In this document: in pieces, positions 16,925 to 28,333 of the stretch
How the letters are laid out: each line of letters starts with the position of its first letter
How positions within the stretch are numbered: the first letter of the stretch is position 1
From: Streptomyces sp. Edi2
GTDB taxonomy: Bacteria; Actinomycetota; Actinomycetes; Streptomycetales; Streptomycetaceae
DNA: 64,000 nucleotides
Assembly (NCBI RefSeq): GCF_040253635.1
Contig: NZ_JBEJGX010000003.1
Location: 5,481,501 to 5,545,500 of the forward strand
Direction of reading: 5' to 3'
Program-made: the position numbers and the translations under genes
The notes under the pieces: model-generated
What the model was told of the DNA's origin: nothing
Databases searched by the model: none
The model's input: the letters and a program-made list of their open reading frames with translations, nothing else

Positions 16925-17851
16925 TCAGTCGGTGCCGGTGCCGGTGCCGGTGCCCGTGCCCGTGCCGGTGCCTGCGCGCCGCGCGTCTCCGCCCGCCATC
17001 CTCCCCATGACCTCGTGGGCCAGCCTGACCAGGTCCGGGATCCGCGGGTGCCCCGGGCCGTCGCGCCAGGCGATGACCACCGGGACGGGCGGGGCGTCGG
17101 TCAGGGGGACGTAGGCCATGGACGGGTGGGGGTGCATTTCGGCGGTGGCGGAGGTGGTGACGCCCACGGCGCGGCCGCCGGTGATGGCGGCCAGCCAGTC
17201 GTCGGTGTTGCCGATGGTGATCGTGGAGGCGGGGCGGGCCGCTGCGGGCCACAGGTCGAGGGTGGTGGTGCCGGAGACGGTGTTGAGGGCGATGGTGCGG
17301 TCCGTCAGCTCGGTGAGAGAGAGGGCGGTGCGGTGGGCCAGCGGGTCGTCGGCGGGGAGGCCGGCGACCCTGGGCTCGGTGGTGAGCTGGTCGGTGATCA
17401 GGCCGGGGGCGCGGACCTCGCCGCGCAGCAGGGCCGCGTCCACATCGCCGCGGGCGAGACCGGCCGTGCGGTCGTCGATGCGGAGGAGTTCGAGCGGGGT
17501 TCCCGGGTGCTCCTCGTGCCAGCGGCGCAGCAGTGCGGTGGTGTCCGTACCGGCGGCCGACCAGGCGTGGCCCAGGCGCAGCGGCCAGGCGGTGTGGGGT
17601 GCGTGGCCGAGGGCCCGGTCGAAGGCGGTCACCGCGATCGCGGCCTGGTCGCGGAAGGAGACGCCGTCGGGGGTGAGCGCGAGGTGGTGGGTGGAGCGGT
17701 CGACGAGGTGGAGGCCCAGTTCCTGTTCCAGCTGGCGCAGGGTGCGGGAGACGGCCGGCTGGGTCAGGTGCAGGCGCTCGGCGGCACGGGTGATGCTCAG
17801 GGTGTCGGCGATGGCGAGAAAGCAGCGGAAATGACGCAGCTCGATGCTCAT
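16925..17851 (-). CDS. LysR-family regulator with a Gly-Thr repeat tail
   Basis: About 308 aa. The N-terminal winged helix has MSIELRHFRCFLAIADTLSI and LHLTQPAVSRTLRQLEQELG. A LysR substrate-binding domain covers about 90-290. The last 16 or so residues are alternating Gly-Thr, coded by the hexanucleotide repeat at 16931-16972; this tail is outside the family fold and its length may vary. It diverges from the EamA exporter gene 70 bp away, its likely target. Confidence 0.88.
   Translation of the reverse strand: MSIELRHFRCFLAIADTLSITRAAERLHLTQPAVSRTLRQLEQELGLHLVDRSTHHLALTPDGVSFRDQAAIAVTAFDRALGHAPHTAWPLRLGHAWSAAGTDTTALLRRWHEEHPGTPLELLRIDDRTAGLARGDVDAALLRGEVRAPGLITDQLTTEPRVAGLPADDPLAHRTALSLTELTDRTIALNTVSGTTTLDLWPAAARPASTITIGNTDDWLAAITGGRAVGVTTSATAEMHPHPSMAYVPLTDAPPVPVVIAWRDGPGHPRIPDLVRLAHEVMGRMAGGDARRAGTGTGTGTGTGTGTD
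16931..16972. repeat. Hexanucleotide (GGTGCC) tandem repeat in the LysR 3' end
   Basis: About seven imperfect copies of GGTGCC within the coding sequence give the Gly-Thr tail. Length change in steps of 6 bp would keep the frame. Confidence 0.8.
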
Positions 17852-17920
17852 GCGTGCGGAGCATAACAACAGGGGAAAAGGCATTTCACGGACCGGAAGA
17901 AGGCCCCGTAGCGTGGTGGC

Positions 17921-18934
17921 GTGAATGCATCGCCCGAGAGCCCCGATGGCCGTACCCCCGCCTCTCCCGTCCACACCGTGTCCGCCGGTGACGACGGGGG
18001 GATTCCGCACCCCGTGCCGCCCTCGCCCGAGGTGCTGACGGCGGAGGCCCAGGCCCAGGCGCAGGCCGGGGCCGCCGGGGCGTCGGGTGCGCGCGGGCGG
18101 CTCGTGTCGGTGGCGCTGGTCATCGGCGGGATCGTCTCGCTGCAGTTCGGCTCGTCGGTGGCGGTGCTGCTCTTCCCGCGGGCCGGTGCGCTGGGCGTGG
18201 TCACCCTGCGGCTGGTCGTCGCCTCGCTGGTGCTGCTGGTCGTCTGCCGTCCCAAGGTGCGCGGCCACTCGCGGGGGGACTGGGCCACGGTGCTCGCCTT
18301 CGGCGTCGCACTGGTCGGGATGAACTCGCTCTTCTACCAGGCGATCGACCGCATCCCCCTGGGGGCCGCGGTCACCCTGGAGTTCCTTGGGCCGCTGGTC
18401 CTGTCGGTGGCGACCTCCCGCAGGCTGCTGAGCCTGGTGTGGGCGGCGCTGGCGCTCGGCGGTGTGGTGCTGCTGGGACGCGAGGGTTTCGACGGACTCA
18501 ACCTCACCGGCGCGGCGTGCGCGCTGGCGGCCGGCGGCCTGTGGGCCGCCTACATCCTGCTGTCCGCCCGTACGGGACAGCGCTTCCCGCAGGCGGACGG
18601 GCTGGCGCTGGCGATGACCGTTGCGGCGCTGCTCAGCCTGCCGTTCGGCATCGTCAGCGCGGGCGCCGCCCTGCTGAACCCGGTCACGGTGGGGCTGGGC
18701 GCCGCCGTCGCCCTGATGTCCTCCGTCATGCCCTACACCCTGGAACTGCTCGCCCTGCGCAAGCTCCCGGCCTCCGGCTTCGCCGTGATGATGAGCCTGG
18801 AGCCGGCCGCCGCGGCCACCGCCGGGTTCCTCGTACTGCACCAGGCGCTGGGCTGGGCCGAGGTACTGGCGATCGGGCTGGTCGTGGTCGCGAGTGTGGG
18901 GGCGGTGCGGAGCGCGGGGGCGGGCTCGCACTGA
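17921..18934 (+). CDS. EamA/RhtA-type drug-metabolite or amino-acid exporter
   Basis: 337 aa inner-membrane transporter of the DMT superfamily with about ten transmembrane helices and two EamA repeats (about residues 60-190 and 205-330). Recognisable stretches are SVALVIGGIVSLQFGSSVAV and, in repeat two, PYTLELLALRKLPASGFAVM, which is close to the RhtA threonine/homoserine exporter group. The first 55 residues are hydrophilic and Ala/Gln rich, longer than usual. Start GTG 17921. Likely controlled by the divergent LysR gene. Confidence 0.85.
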   Translation: MNASPESPDGRTPASPVHTVSAGDDGGIPHPVPPSPEVLTAEAQAQAQAGAAGASGARGRLVSVALVIGGIVSLQFGSSVAVLLFPRAGALGVVTLRLVVASLVLLVVCRPKVRGHSRGDWATVLAFGVALVGMNSLFYQAIDRIPLGAAVTLEFLGPLVLSVATSRRLLSLVWAALALGGVVLLGREGFDGLNLTGAACALAAGGLWAAYILLSARTGQRFPQADGLALAMTVAALLSLPFGIVSAGAALLNPVTVGLGAAVALMSSVMPYTLELLALRKLPASGFAVMMSLEPAAAATAGFLVLHQALGWAEVLAIGLVVVASVGAVRSAGAGSH

Positions 18935-18948
18935 GCGCGCCCGCCTGC

Positions 18949-18984
18949 GAGGACACGTACGAGGACACGTACGAGGACACGTAC
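18949..18984. repeat. Three exact 12-bp repeats after the exporter gene
   Basis: GAGGACACGTAC occurs three times head to tail, 14 bp after the exporter stop. Each unit contains the palindrome core ACGT. No function is evident. Confidence 0.85.
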
Positions 18985-19109
18985 GAGGTCGCCGCGGACG
19001 AGCGCGGGCTGCTCATCCTTGACTGCCTGTCCCGTTCGTAGCGCTACCCGTTCCCCATGCTTGGGTGCTAGACACGGGAGTTCACCCGTGATCTGGGAAA
19101 GGGGCGTTC

Positions 19110-20234
19110 GTGAGGAACGAGTCCGTGAAGCCGCCTGAACGTGTTGCTGTCATCGGAGTGGGAATCCTCGGAGCCTGCGTGGGCTGGAACCTGTCCCGGC
19201 ACGGCGCCAAGGTGGTCTTCATCGACGCGGGCCAGCCAGGCGAAGGCGTCACCAACTGGTCTTTCTCGTGGGTCAACGCCAGCAACAAGACCGAGCGCAC
19301 GTCCTACTTCGCCCTGAACGTCGCGGGCATGGCAGCGCACCGTGAGCTTGTCAGGACCATCGGGCCGGACTCCTGGTGGTATCCCAACGGCCACCTGCGC
19401 TGGGCAGACGATCCCGCGGCGCAGGCGAAGCTCCTGAAAACAGCCGAACTGCTGGCCGGCTGGAACTACCGGGCCGAGGTGTACACGGGGGCCGAGGTGC
19501 GCCGCCGCCTCGAACCTGCTCTCACGATGCCCGGCGAGGTTCCCGTCGTGTTCTACCCCGACGAAGCCTGGGTGCACGGACGTCATCTCGTCAGCCGCCT
19601 GGTCGGCCAGGCCGTTGCGTCCGGTGCCGAGCTGCGGTCCGGTGCCACCGTCTGTGACATCGGCACCGGTGCCGACGGGAGCATCCGGACAGTTGCGCTG
19701 TCCGATGGGAGCCGTCTCGACGTCAACACCGTCGTGAACGCGGCAGGACCCAGCGCCTCCCACGTCGCCGGGCTCATCGGACGGCACTTGCCGATGCGCC
19801 GGGAACCCGGCGTCGTCACCCGGATCGGCTGTGCTCAGGTCCCGGTTCGCCGGGCCATGCACGCTCCTCACATCGAGATCCGGCCTGACGGAGACGCTTC
19901 GGTGGTCCTCCACAGCCGCGAGATCGACGCGCTCATCGACTCAGGTGAAGAGCCGGCGCAACTCGCGCGGATGCTCCACGAATCGGCGCGGCACGTCGTT
20001 CCCGAGCTCGGCAACTCCCGCATCGCACAGACACGGGTAGCGGACCGGCCCCTCCCGGCCGACGCATTCCCCTCGGTGGGAGCGGTGCCGTCTGTACCGG
20101 GCTATTACGAGGCCGTTTCCCACAGCGGCATCACGCTCGGGCCGGTAATCGGCCGGCTGCTTGCTTCGGAGATCCTCAGCGGGAAGAGCGACGAGTTGCT
20201 TGCGGACTTCCGCCCGGAGCGGTTCCCTGGGTGA
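19110..20234 (+). CDS. FAD-dependent amino-acid oxidase/dehydrogenase family protein (DAO)
   Basis: 374 aa. The N-terminal dinucleotide-binding motif VAVIGVGILGACVGWNLSR (about residues 12-30) and the C-terminal FAD contact YEAVSHSGITLGPVIGRLLA (about 335-355) fit the DadA/glycine-oxidase group. The substrate is probably an amino acid or N-methylated amine. GTG 19110 has AAAGGGG upstream. Its codon use is visibly less extreme in GC than the neighbours, and it abuts a Tn3 transposase fragment, so recent acquisition is plausible. Confidence 0.82.
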   Translation: MRNESVKPPERVAVIGVGILGACVGWNLSRHGAKVVFIDAGQPGEGVTNWSFSWVNASNKTERTSYFALNVAGMAAHRELVRTIGPDSWWYPNGHLRWADDPAAQAKLLKTAELLAGWNYRAEVYTGAEVRRRLEPALTMPGEVPVVFYPDEAWVHGRHLVSRLVGQAVASGAELRSGATVCDIGTGADGSIRTVALSDGSRLDVNTVVNAAGPSASHVAGLIGRHLPMRREPGVVTRIGCAQVPVRRAMHAPHIEIRPDGDASVVLHSREIDALIDSGEEPAQLARMLHESARHVVPELGNSRIAQTRVADRPLPADAFPSVGAVPSVPGYYEAVSHSGITLGPVIGRLLASEILSGKSDELLADFRPERFPG

Positions 20235-20269
20235 CAGTTCGGGCAACGCCCCCGCCCGGTCGGCGTCCG

Positions 20270-20454
20270 CCCCGGGCGGCGAAGGCGGCATGCACCAGCT
20301 TGGTGACGGCGACCCGCAGGTTGTCGACGGTGATGAAGTGCCGGCGCACGCGCCGCAGCGCCGCCTCGCTCTCTCCGTGCTCGCCGGTCGCCACGATCGC
20401 GCGGATGCCCAGGTTCGTGCCGAGCCCGAAGAGCGCGAGCAGCAGACCTCGCAC
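20270..20454 (-). pseudogene. Tn3-family transposase fragment (TnpA C-terminal region)
   Basis: The minus frame reads LLLALFGLGTNLGIRAIV, then GEHGESEAALRRVRRHFIT and DNLRVAVTKLVHAAFAAR, the conserved region of Tn3 TnpA around its last catalytic stretch. A TGA three codons before the fragment and loss of all flanking sequence show it is a remnant. No terminal inverted repeats were recognised. Confidence 0.75.
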
Positions 20455-20506
20455 CGTGGGTCAGAGAGAGGAGATCGGGGCCTCGAAGGCGTTGATGTAA
20501 CAGAAA

Positions 20507-20549
20507 ATCATGCAGGCGTGCTTGATTGTTTCTGTCGGCGCTGCCACGC
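20507..20549. promoter_or_regulatory. Palindromic element A upstream of the AtuA-type operon
   Basis: CAGGC-GT-GCTTG (20513-20524) followed by ATTGTT. About three quarters of some 45 bases match element B at 31399-31441, upstream of the second half of the same cluster. It lies about 140 bp before the TIGR03084 gene and is proposed as the operator of the cluster's TetR protein, possibly with the promoter. Confidence 0.55.
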
Positions 20550-20664
20550 TCGGAGCGCACCGCACCCGCACCACACCGACGGGCCGCTGCCCTGTGCCGC
20601 GGCCGTCGTCGCATGCCAACACGCCCTGCTGTTACGGCAGTCGCGTCGATGAGGGGAGTGTCGC

Positions 20665-21488
20665 GTGTCCGATCCCGGCGCCGTACTGGCCGATCTCAGG
20701 GCGGAGAGCGAGGAGTTGGACGCGCTGGTCGCCGGGCTGCCGGCGGAGCGCTGGGCGGCCCCGACGCCCGCCGAGGGGTGGACCGTCGCCCATCAGATCG
20801 CCCATCTCGCCTGGACCGACCGGCAGGCCCTGCTGTCGGCCACCGACCCGGAGGGGTTCGCACGGGCCGCGCGGGACGCGCTCGCCTCGCCGCTGACCTT
20901 CGTCGACGAGGCTGCCGAGGCAGGGGCGAAGGTGCCGCCCGCGGAGTTGCTTGCCGGCTGGCGCGGCGGCCGCGAAGAGCTGCTGCGGGCGCTGGCCGCC
21001 CGTCCGACGGGCGAGAAGCTGCCCTGGTACGGCCCGCCGATGAGCGTCGCCTCGATGGCCACCGCCCGGCTGATGGAGACCTGGGCGCACGGCCAGGACG
21101 TGGTCGATGCGCTGGGTGTCACCCGGCGGCCCACCGCCCGGCTGCGGCATATCGCCCGGATCGGGGTGCGGACCCGTAACTTCGCCTATGCGACGCATCA
21201 ACTCACCCCGCCCGACGAGGAGTTCCGGGTCGAGCTGCGGGGGTCGGACGGCACGGTGTGGGAGTACGGGCCTGCGGACGCCGGGCAGCGGGTGACCGGG
21301 GACGCGCTGGAGTTCTGTCTGCTGGTGACCCAGCGGGCGCACCGTGCCGATCTGCCGTCCCTGCGGGCCGAAGGAGCGGACGCGGAACGATGGCTGGAGA
21401 TCGCCCAGGCCTTCGCGGGCCCGCCGGGCAAGGGCCGGGAGCCGTCCGGGGAGGACCATCAGGGGACATCCGGGAAGGGCGCCACCTC

Positions 21489-21492
<4 letters not shown>
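20665..21492 (+). CDS. TIGR03084 / maleylpyruvate-isomerase-like metal-binding protein
   Basis: 275 aa, DinB-like four-helix fold. Motifs: [19 protein letters not shown] near residue 38 and [17 protein letters not shown] near residue 138, which together supply the His residues expected to bind a metal. Proteins of this family regularly open AtuA-type acyl-CoA catabolic operons, but their reaction is not established; thiol-dependent isomerisation is the family precedent. GTG 20665 has GGGGAG upstream. The stop overlaps the AtuA-like start (GTGA). Confidence 0.82.
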
Positions 21493-23356
<1,864 letters not shown>

Positions 23357-23360
<4 letters not shown>

Positions 23361-24955
23361 CCGTGCTCGCAACCGGGCTCGACACGGCGGGAGACGAGTA
23401 CGCGGAGCGCCGCGAGGCGATGCTCGCGAAGCTCGCGGACGTCGAGGCCGAACATGCCAAGGCGACCGCGGGCGGCGGCGAGAAGTACGTCGCCCGGCAC
23501 CAAAAGCGCGGCAAGCTGCTCGCCCGGGAGCGGATCGAGCTGCTGCTCGACCCCGATACGCCGTTCCTGGAGCTGTCGCCGCTCGCGGCCTGGGGCAGCG
23601 ACTACCAGGTCGGCGCCTCGGTGGTCACCGGCATCGGCACCGTCGAGGGCGTGGAGTGCCTGATCACCGCCAACGACCCGACGGTGCGCGGCGGCGCCAG
23701 CAACCCCTGGTCGCTGAAGAAGGCGCTGCGGGCCAACGAGATCGCCTCCGCCAACCGGCTGCCGGTGATCTCGCTGGTCGAGTCCGGCGGTGCCGATCTG
23801 CCCAGCCAGAAGGAGATCTTCATCCCGGGCGGGGCGCTCTTCCGTGACCTCACCCGGCTGTCGGCGGCCGGCATCCCGACCGTCGCCGTCGTCTTCGGCA
23901 ACTCCACCGCCGGCGGCGCCTACGTCCCCGGCATGTCTGACCACGTCATCATGGTCAAGGAACGCGCCAAGGTGTTCCTGGGCGGCCCACCGCTGGTCAA
24001 GATGGCGACCGGCGAGGAGAGCGACGACGAGTCGCTGGGCGGAGCCGAGATGCACGCCCGCACCTCCGGGCTCGCGGACTACTTCGCGGTGGACGAGCCG
24101 GACGCGCTGCGCCAGGCCCGGCGGGTGGTCGCCCGCCTCAACTGGCGCAAGCCGCAGCCCGATCCAGGACCCGCGGCGCCACCCGCGTACGACGAGGAAG
24201 AGCTGCTGGGCATCGTCCCCGGCGACCTCAAGGCCCCCTTCGACCCCCGTGAGGTCATCGCCCGGATCGTGGACGGCTCGGACTTCGACGAGTTCAAGCC
24301 GCTCTACGGGCCGAGCCTGGCGACCGGCTGGGCCGAGCTGCACGGCTACCCGGTCGGCATCCTCGCCAACGCCCAGGGCGTGCTCTTCAGCGCGGAGTCC
24401 CAGAAAGCCGCCCAGTTCATCCAGCTGGCCAACCAGCGCGACATCCCCCTCCTCTTCCTCCACAACACCACCGGCTACATGGTCGGCAAGGAGTACGAGC
24501 AGGGCGGCATCATCAAACACGGCGCGATGATGATCAACGCGGTGTCGAACTCGAAGGTCCCGCACCTGTCCGTCCTCATGGGCGCCTCGTACGGCGCCGG
24601 GCACTACGGCATGTGCGGCCGCGCCTTCGACCCCCGGTTCCTGTTCGCCTGGCCGAGCGCCAAGTCCGCCGTCATGGGACCCCAGCAACTGGCCGGCGTG
24701 CTCTCGATCGTCGCCCGCGCCTCGGCCGCGGCCAAGGGGCAGCCCTACGACGACGAGGCGGACGCCGGCCTGCGCGCCATGGTCGAGCAGCAGATCGAGT
24801 CGGAGTCGCTGCCGATGTTCCTGTCGGGGCGGCTCTACGACGACGGTGTCATCGACCCGCGCGACACCCGGACCGTCCTCGGCCTGTGTCTGTCCGCCCT
24901 CCACAACGCGCCGGTCGAGGGCGCGCGGGGCGGCTTCGGCGTCTTCCGGATGTGA
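23357..24955 (+). CDS. Acyl-CoA carboxylase, carboxyltransferase (beta) subunit
   Basis: 532 aa. Carboxyltransferase domains cover most of the chain, with GGGEKYVARHQKRGKLLARE at the start, FGNSTAGGAYVPGMSDHVIM and, in the C half, YGAGHYGMCGRAF. This geranyl/methylcrotonyl-type pattern fits carboxylation of a branched, unsaturated acyl-CoA. The TTG start at 23357 overlaps the AtuA-like stop (TTGA) and has GGAGGT at six bases; a GTG six bases on is less well spaced. Works with the biotin-carrying subunit encoded next. Confidence 0.9.
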
Positions 24956-24962
24956 GGCAGAA

Positions 24963-27005
24963 GTGATCCGTTCCCTCCTTGTCGCCAACCGCGGCGAAAT
25001 AGTCCGGCGGGTCTTCCGCACCTGCCGTGAGCTGGGCGTCTCCACCGTCGCCGTGCACTCGGACGCGGACGCGGACGCCCCGCACGTCCGCGAGGCGGAC
25101 ACCGCCGTACGGCTCCCGGGCGACGCCCCGGCCGACACCTATCTGCGGGGCGATCTGCTGGTGCGGGCCGCGCGGTCCGCGGGCGCCGACGCGGTCCACC
25201 CCGGCTATGGCTTCCTCTCCGAGAACGCCGCCTTCGCCGCCGCGGTGACCGAAGCCGGCCTGGTCTGGATCGGGCCGCCACCCGCCGCCATCGAGGCCAT
25301 GGCGTCCAAGACGCGGGCCAAGGAGCTGATGGCCGGGGCCGGGGTGCCGCTGCTGGCCCCCGTCGAGCCCGCACAGGCCACCGAGGCCGATCTGCCGCTG
25401 CTGGTGAAGGCGGCGGCGGGCGGTGGCGGCCGCGGTATGCGCGTGGTCACCGAACTGGCGGCACTGGAAGAGGAGTTGAAGGCTGCCGCTGCCGAAGCGG
25501 CATCCGCGTTCGGCGACGGGGAGGTGTTCGTCGAGCCGTATGTGGTGGGCGGGCGCCACGTCGAGGTGCAGATCCTCGCCGATGCGCACGGGACGGTCTG
25601 GACGCTCGGCACCCGCGACTGCTCCCTCCAGCGCCGCCACCAGAAGGTCATCGAGGAGGCCCCGGCCCCCGGGCTGTCCGACGAGCTGCGCACCACCCTC
25701 CATCAAGCGGCGGAACAGGCCGCCCGCGCCATCGCCTACCGGGGCGCGGGCACCGTGGAGTTCCTGGTCTCCGCGGACGGACGCGCGTACTTCCTGGAGA
25801 TGAACACCCGCCTCCAGGTCGAACACCCGGTCACCGAGGCGGTCCACGGCCTCGACCTCGTCGCCCTCCAACTGCGCATAGCCGAGGGCCGCCCCCTGGA
25901 CGCCGAACCGCCGCGCCCGCACGGACACGCAGTGGAGGCACGGCTGTACGCGGAGGACCCGGCGGCCGGCTGGCAGCCGCAGACCGGCACCCTGCACCGC
26001 CTGGAGCTGCCGGAAGGCGTCCGCCTGGACTCCGGGGTGACCGACGGCGACACCATCGGCGTCCACTACGACCCGATGCTCGCCAAGGTCATCGCCTGGG
26101 CGCCCAGCCGGGACGAGGCCGTGCGGAAACTCGCGGGCGCCCTGGAGCGGGCCCGTATTCATGGCCCCGTCACCAACCGCGACCTGCTCGTACGCTCCCT
26201 GCGCCACCCGGAGTTCACCGACCCCGCGGCGCTGGACACCGGCTTCTACGACCGCAACCTCCCCGCACTGACCAAGGCCGCCGACACCGGGGCGGACATC
26301 TTCGCGCTCGCCGCGGCCCTCGCCGACGCCCACGGCCGCTCCCGCTTCGGGGGCTTCCGCAACGTCCCCTCCGGCCCGCAGGTCAAGACCTACGCCTGCG
26401 CGGGCACCGGCACCACCGCCGGCACAGGCGCCGGATCCGGCACCGGCACCGCGTACGAGATCCGCTACCGGCTCGGCCGCGACGGGCTGTCGGCCGAGGA
26501 CTTCCCCGGCGTCCGGCTGCTCGCCCTGGGGCCGGACGAGGTGGTGCTCGAAGTCGACGGCCTGAGAAGGCCGTTCGCGGTCGTCCGTTACGGCGACCGG
26601 GTCCACGTCGACGCGCCCCCCGCTCCCGGCGGGTCCGCCACCGCGCCCGCCTCCTACGCCTTCACCGCCTTGTCCCGCTTCCCCGACCCCACGGCCCGTA
26701 CGGAGCCGGGATCTCTGCTGGCACCGATGCCCGGCACGGTCGTACGGATCGCGGAAGGCCTCACCGAGGGCGACCGGGTCGAGGAGGGCCGGCCCCTCCT
26801 CTGGCTGGAGGCGATGAAGATGGAACACAAGATCACCGCCCCGGCCGCCGGCACCCTCACCGCACTGCCCGTGCGTACCGGGCAACAGGTCGAGGTCGGA
26901 GCCCTGCTGGCGGTCGTGGCCGAGACGACGGAGACGACGGAGACGGCCGAGACGGCCGAGGCGGCCGAGACGGCCGAGGCGGCCGAGACGGCCGAGGCGG
27001 GCTGA
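24963..27005 (+). CDS. Acyl-CoA carboxylase, biotin carboxylase/carrier (alpha) subunit
   Basis: 680 aa. Biotin carboxylase (about 1-445; SLLVANRGEIVRRVF, KAAAGGGGRGMRVV, FLEMNTRLQVEHPVTE) and a C-terminal biotinyl domain (about 585-655) with the lysine-bearing EAMKMEHK. A Glu/Thr/Ala repeat tail of about 25 residues follows the biotinyl domain and is coded by tandem GAGACGGCC-type DNA repeats. GTG 24963 lies seven bases after the beta-subunit stop. The substrate is inferred from context as a terpenoid or branched-chain enoyl-CoA. Confidence 0.92.
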   Translation: MIRSLLVANRGEIVRRVFRTCRELGVSTVAVHSDADADAPHVREADTAVRLPGDAPADTYLRGDLLVRAARSAGADAVHPGYGFLSENAAFAAAVTEAGLVWIGPPPAAIEAMASKTRAKELMAGAGVPLLAPVEPAQATEADLPLLVKAAAGGGGRGMRVVTELAALEEELKAAAAEAASAFGDGEVFVEPYVVGGRHVEVQILADAHGTVWTLGTRDCSLQRRHQKVIEEAPAPGLSDELRTTLHQAAEQAARAIAYRGAGTVEFLVSADGRAYFLEMNTRLQVEHPVTEAVHGLDLVALQLRIAEGRPLDAEPPRPHGHAVEARLYAEDPAAGWQPQTGTLHRLELPEGVRLDSGVTDGDTIGVHYDPMLAKVIAWAPSRDEAVRKLAGALERARIHGPVTNRDLLVRSLRHPEFTDPAALDTGFYDRNLPALTKAADTGADIFALAAALADAHGRSRFGGFRNVPSGPQVKTYACAGTGTTAGTGAGSGTGTAYEIRYRLGRDGLSAEDFPGVRLLALGPDEVVLEVDGLRRPFAVVRYGDRVHVDAPPAPGGSATAPASYAFTALSRFPDPTARTEPGSLLAPMPGTVVRIAEGLTEGDRVEEGRPLLWLEAMKMEHKITAPAAGTLTALPVRTGQQVEVGALLAVVAETTETTETAETAEAAETAEAAETAEAG

Positions 27006-27124
27006 CCCACCGCACCGCATCGCACCGCACCTTCCGACCTCCCCCCGACATCCCCCCCCGGGCATCCCCCGGACCTCCCCCCGACCTCCCCCCCGACCTC
27101 ACCCACCGCACACAAGGAGCCGTC

Positions 27125-28300
27125 ATGAGCAGTGCCATGAGCAACCCTGTGATCGAGACCGAGGAACAGCGCGCCCTGCGCGACGCCGTCGCCGCGCTCG
27201 GCAAGCGCTACGGCCGCGACTACGTCACCCGCGTCGTGGCCGAGGGCACGCACACCGACGAACTCTGGGCGGAGGCCGCCAAGCTGGGCTACCTCGGCGT
27301 CAACCTCCCCGAGGCGTACGGCGGGGGAGGCGGCGGCATCGTAGAACTCTCCCTCGTCCTGGAGGAGTTGGGCGCCGCCGGCTGTCCACTCCTGATGCTG
27401 GTCGTCTCGCCCGCCATCTGCGGCACGGTCATCGCCCGCTTCGGCACCGAGGAGCAGAAGCGGACCTGGCTGCCCGGCCTCGCCGACGGCTCCCGCAAGA
27501 TGGCCTTCGGCATCACCGAGCCGGACGCCGGGTCCAACTCGCACCGCATCACGACCACCGCCCGCAAGGACGGCACGGACTGGGTCCTCAACGGCCGCAA
27601 GGTCTTCATCTCGGGCGTCGACATCGCCGATGCGACCCTGATCGTCGGCCGCACCGAGGACGCCCGCACCGGCCGCCTCAAGCCAAGCCTGTTCATCGTG
27701 CCGCGCGAGACCCCCGGCTTCGGCCGCAGCCCGATCGCGATGGAACTCGCCGCCCCGGAGAAGCAGTTCGCACTGACCCTGGACGAGGTCCGGCTGCCCG
27801 CCGAGGCGCTGGTCGGCGACGAGGACGCCGGACTCCTCCAGCTCTTCGCGGGACTCAACCCGGAGCGGATCATGACCGCCGCTTTCGCCCTGGGAATGGG
27901 CCGATACGCCCTCGGCCGGGCCCTCGACTACGCCCGTACCCGCCAGGTGTGGAAGGAGCCCATCGGTGCCCACCAGGCCCTCGCCCACCCTCTCGCCCAG
28001 GCCCATATCGAGCTGGAACTCGCCCGGTTGATGATGCAGAAGGCGGCGCACCTCTACGACGCGGGCGACGACATGGGCGCGGGCGAGGCCGCCAACATGG
28101 CCAAGTACGCGGCAGCCGAGGCCGCCGTCCACGCCGTCGACCAGGCCGTCCACACCCTCGGCGGCAACGGCCTCACCCAGGAGTACGGCCTCGCCTCCCT
28201 GATCACCGCCGCCCGGGTGGCGCGAATCGCCCCGGTCAGCCGCGAAATGATCCTCAACTACATCTCGCACCAGTCACTGGGCCTGCCCAAGTCGTACTGA
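27125..28300 (+). CDS. Acyl-CoA dehydrogenase
   Basis: 391 aa FAD enzyme forming the 2,3-double bond of an acyl-CoA. N-terminal helical domain (about 10-125), middle beta domain (FGITEPDAGSNSHRI, VLNGRKVFISGVD) and C-terminal helical domain (LGGNGLTQEYGLASLITAAR, ending SLGLPKSY). ATG 27125 has AAGGAG at six bases. The 119-bp gap before it is C-rich with repeated CCTCCCCCCGA units. An 81-bp diverged copy of its 3' end is at 31539-31619. Confidence 0.93.
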   Translation: MSSAMSNPVIETEEQRALRDAVAALGKRYGRDYVTRVVAEGTHTDELWAEAAKLGYLGVNLPEAYGGGGGGIVELSLVLEELGAAGCPLLMLVVSPAICGTVIARFGTEEQKRTWLPGLADGSRKMAFGITEPDAGSNSHRITTTARKDGTDWVLNGRKVFISGVDIADATLIVGRTEDARTGRLKPSLFIVPRETPGFGRSPIAMELAAPEKQFALTLDEVRLPAEALVGDEDAGLLQLFAGLNPERIMTAAFALGMGRYALGRALDYARTRQVWKEPIGAHQALAHPLAQAHIELELARLMMQKAAHLYDAGDDMGAGEAANMAKYAAAEAAVHAVDQAVHTLGGNGLTQEYGLASLITAARVARIAPVSREMILNYISHQSLGLPKSY

Positions 28301-28333
28301 GTACGCCATGCTGCCGGTGCCGGGCCGGCGCCC

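Noticed and set aside
18439..19041. Exporter C-terminal extension through the 12-bp repeats
   Set aside because: The frame differs from the exporter frame, which ends properly at 18934 after the last helix.
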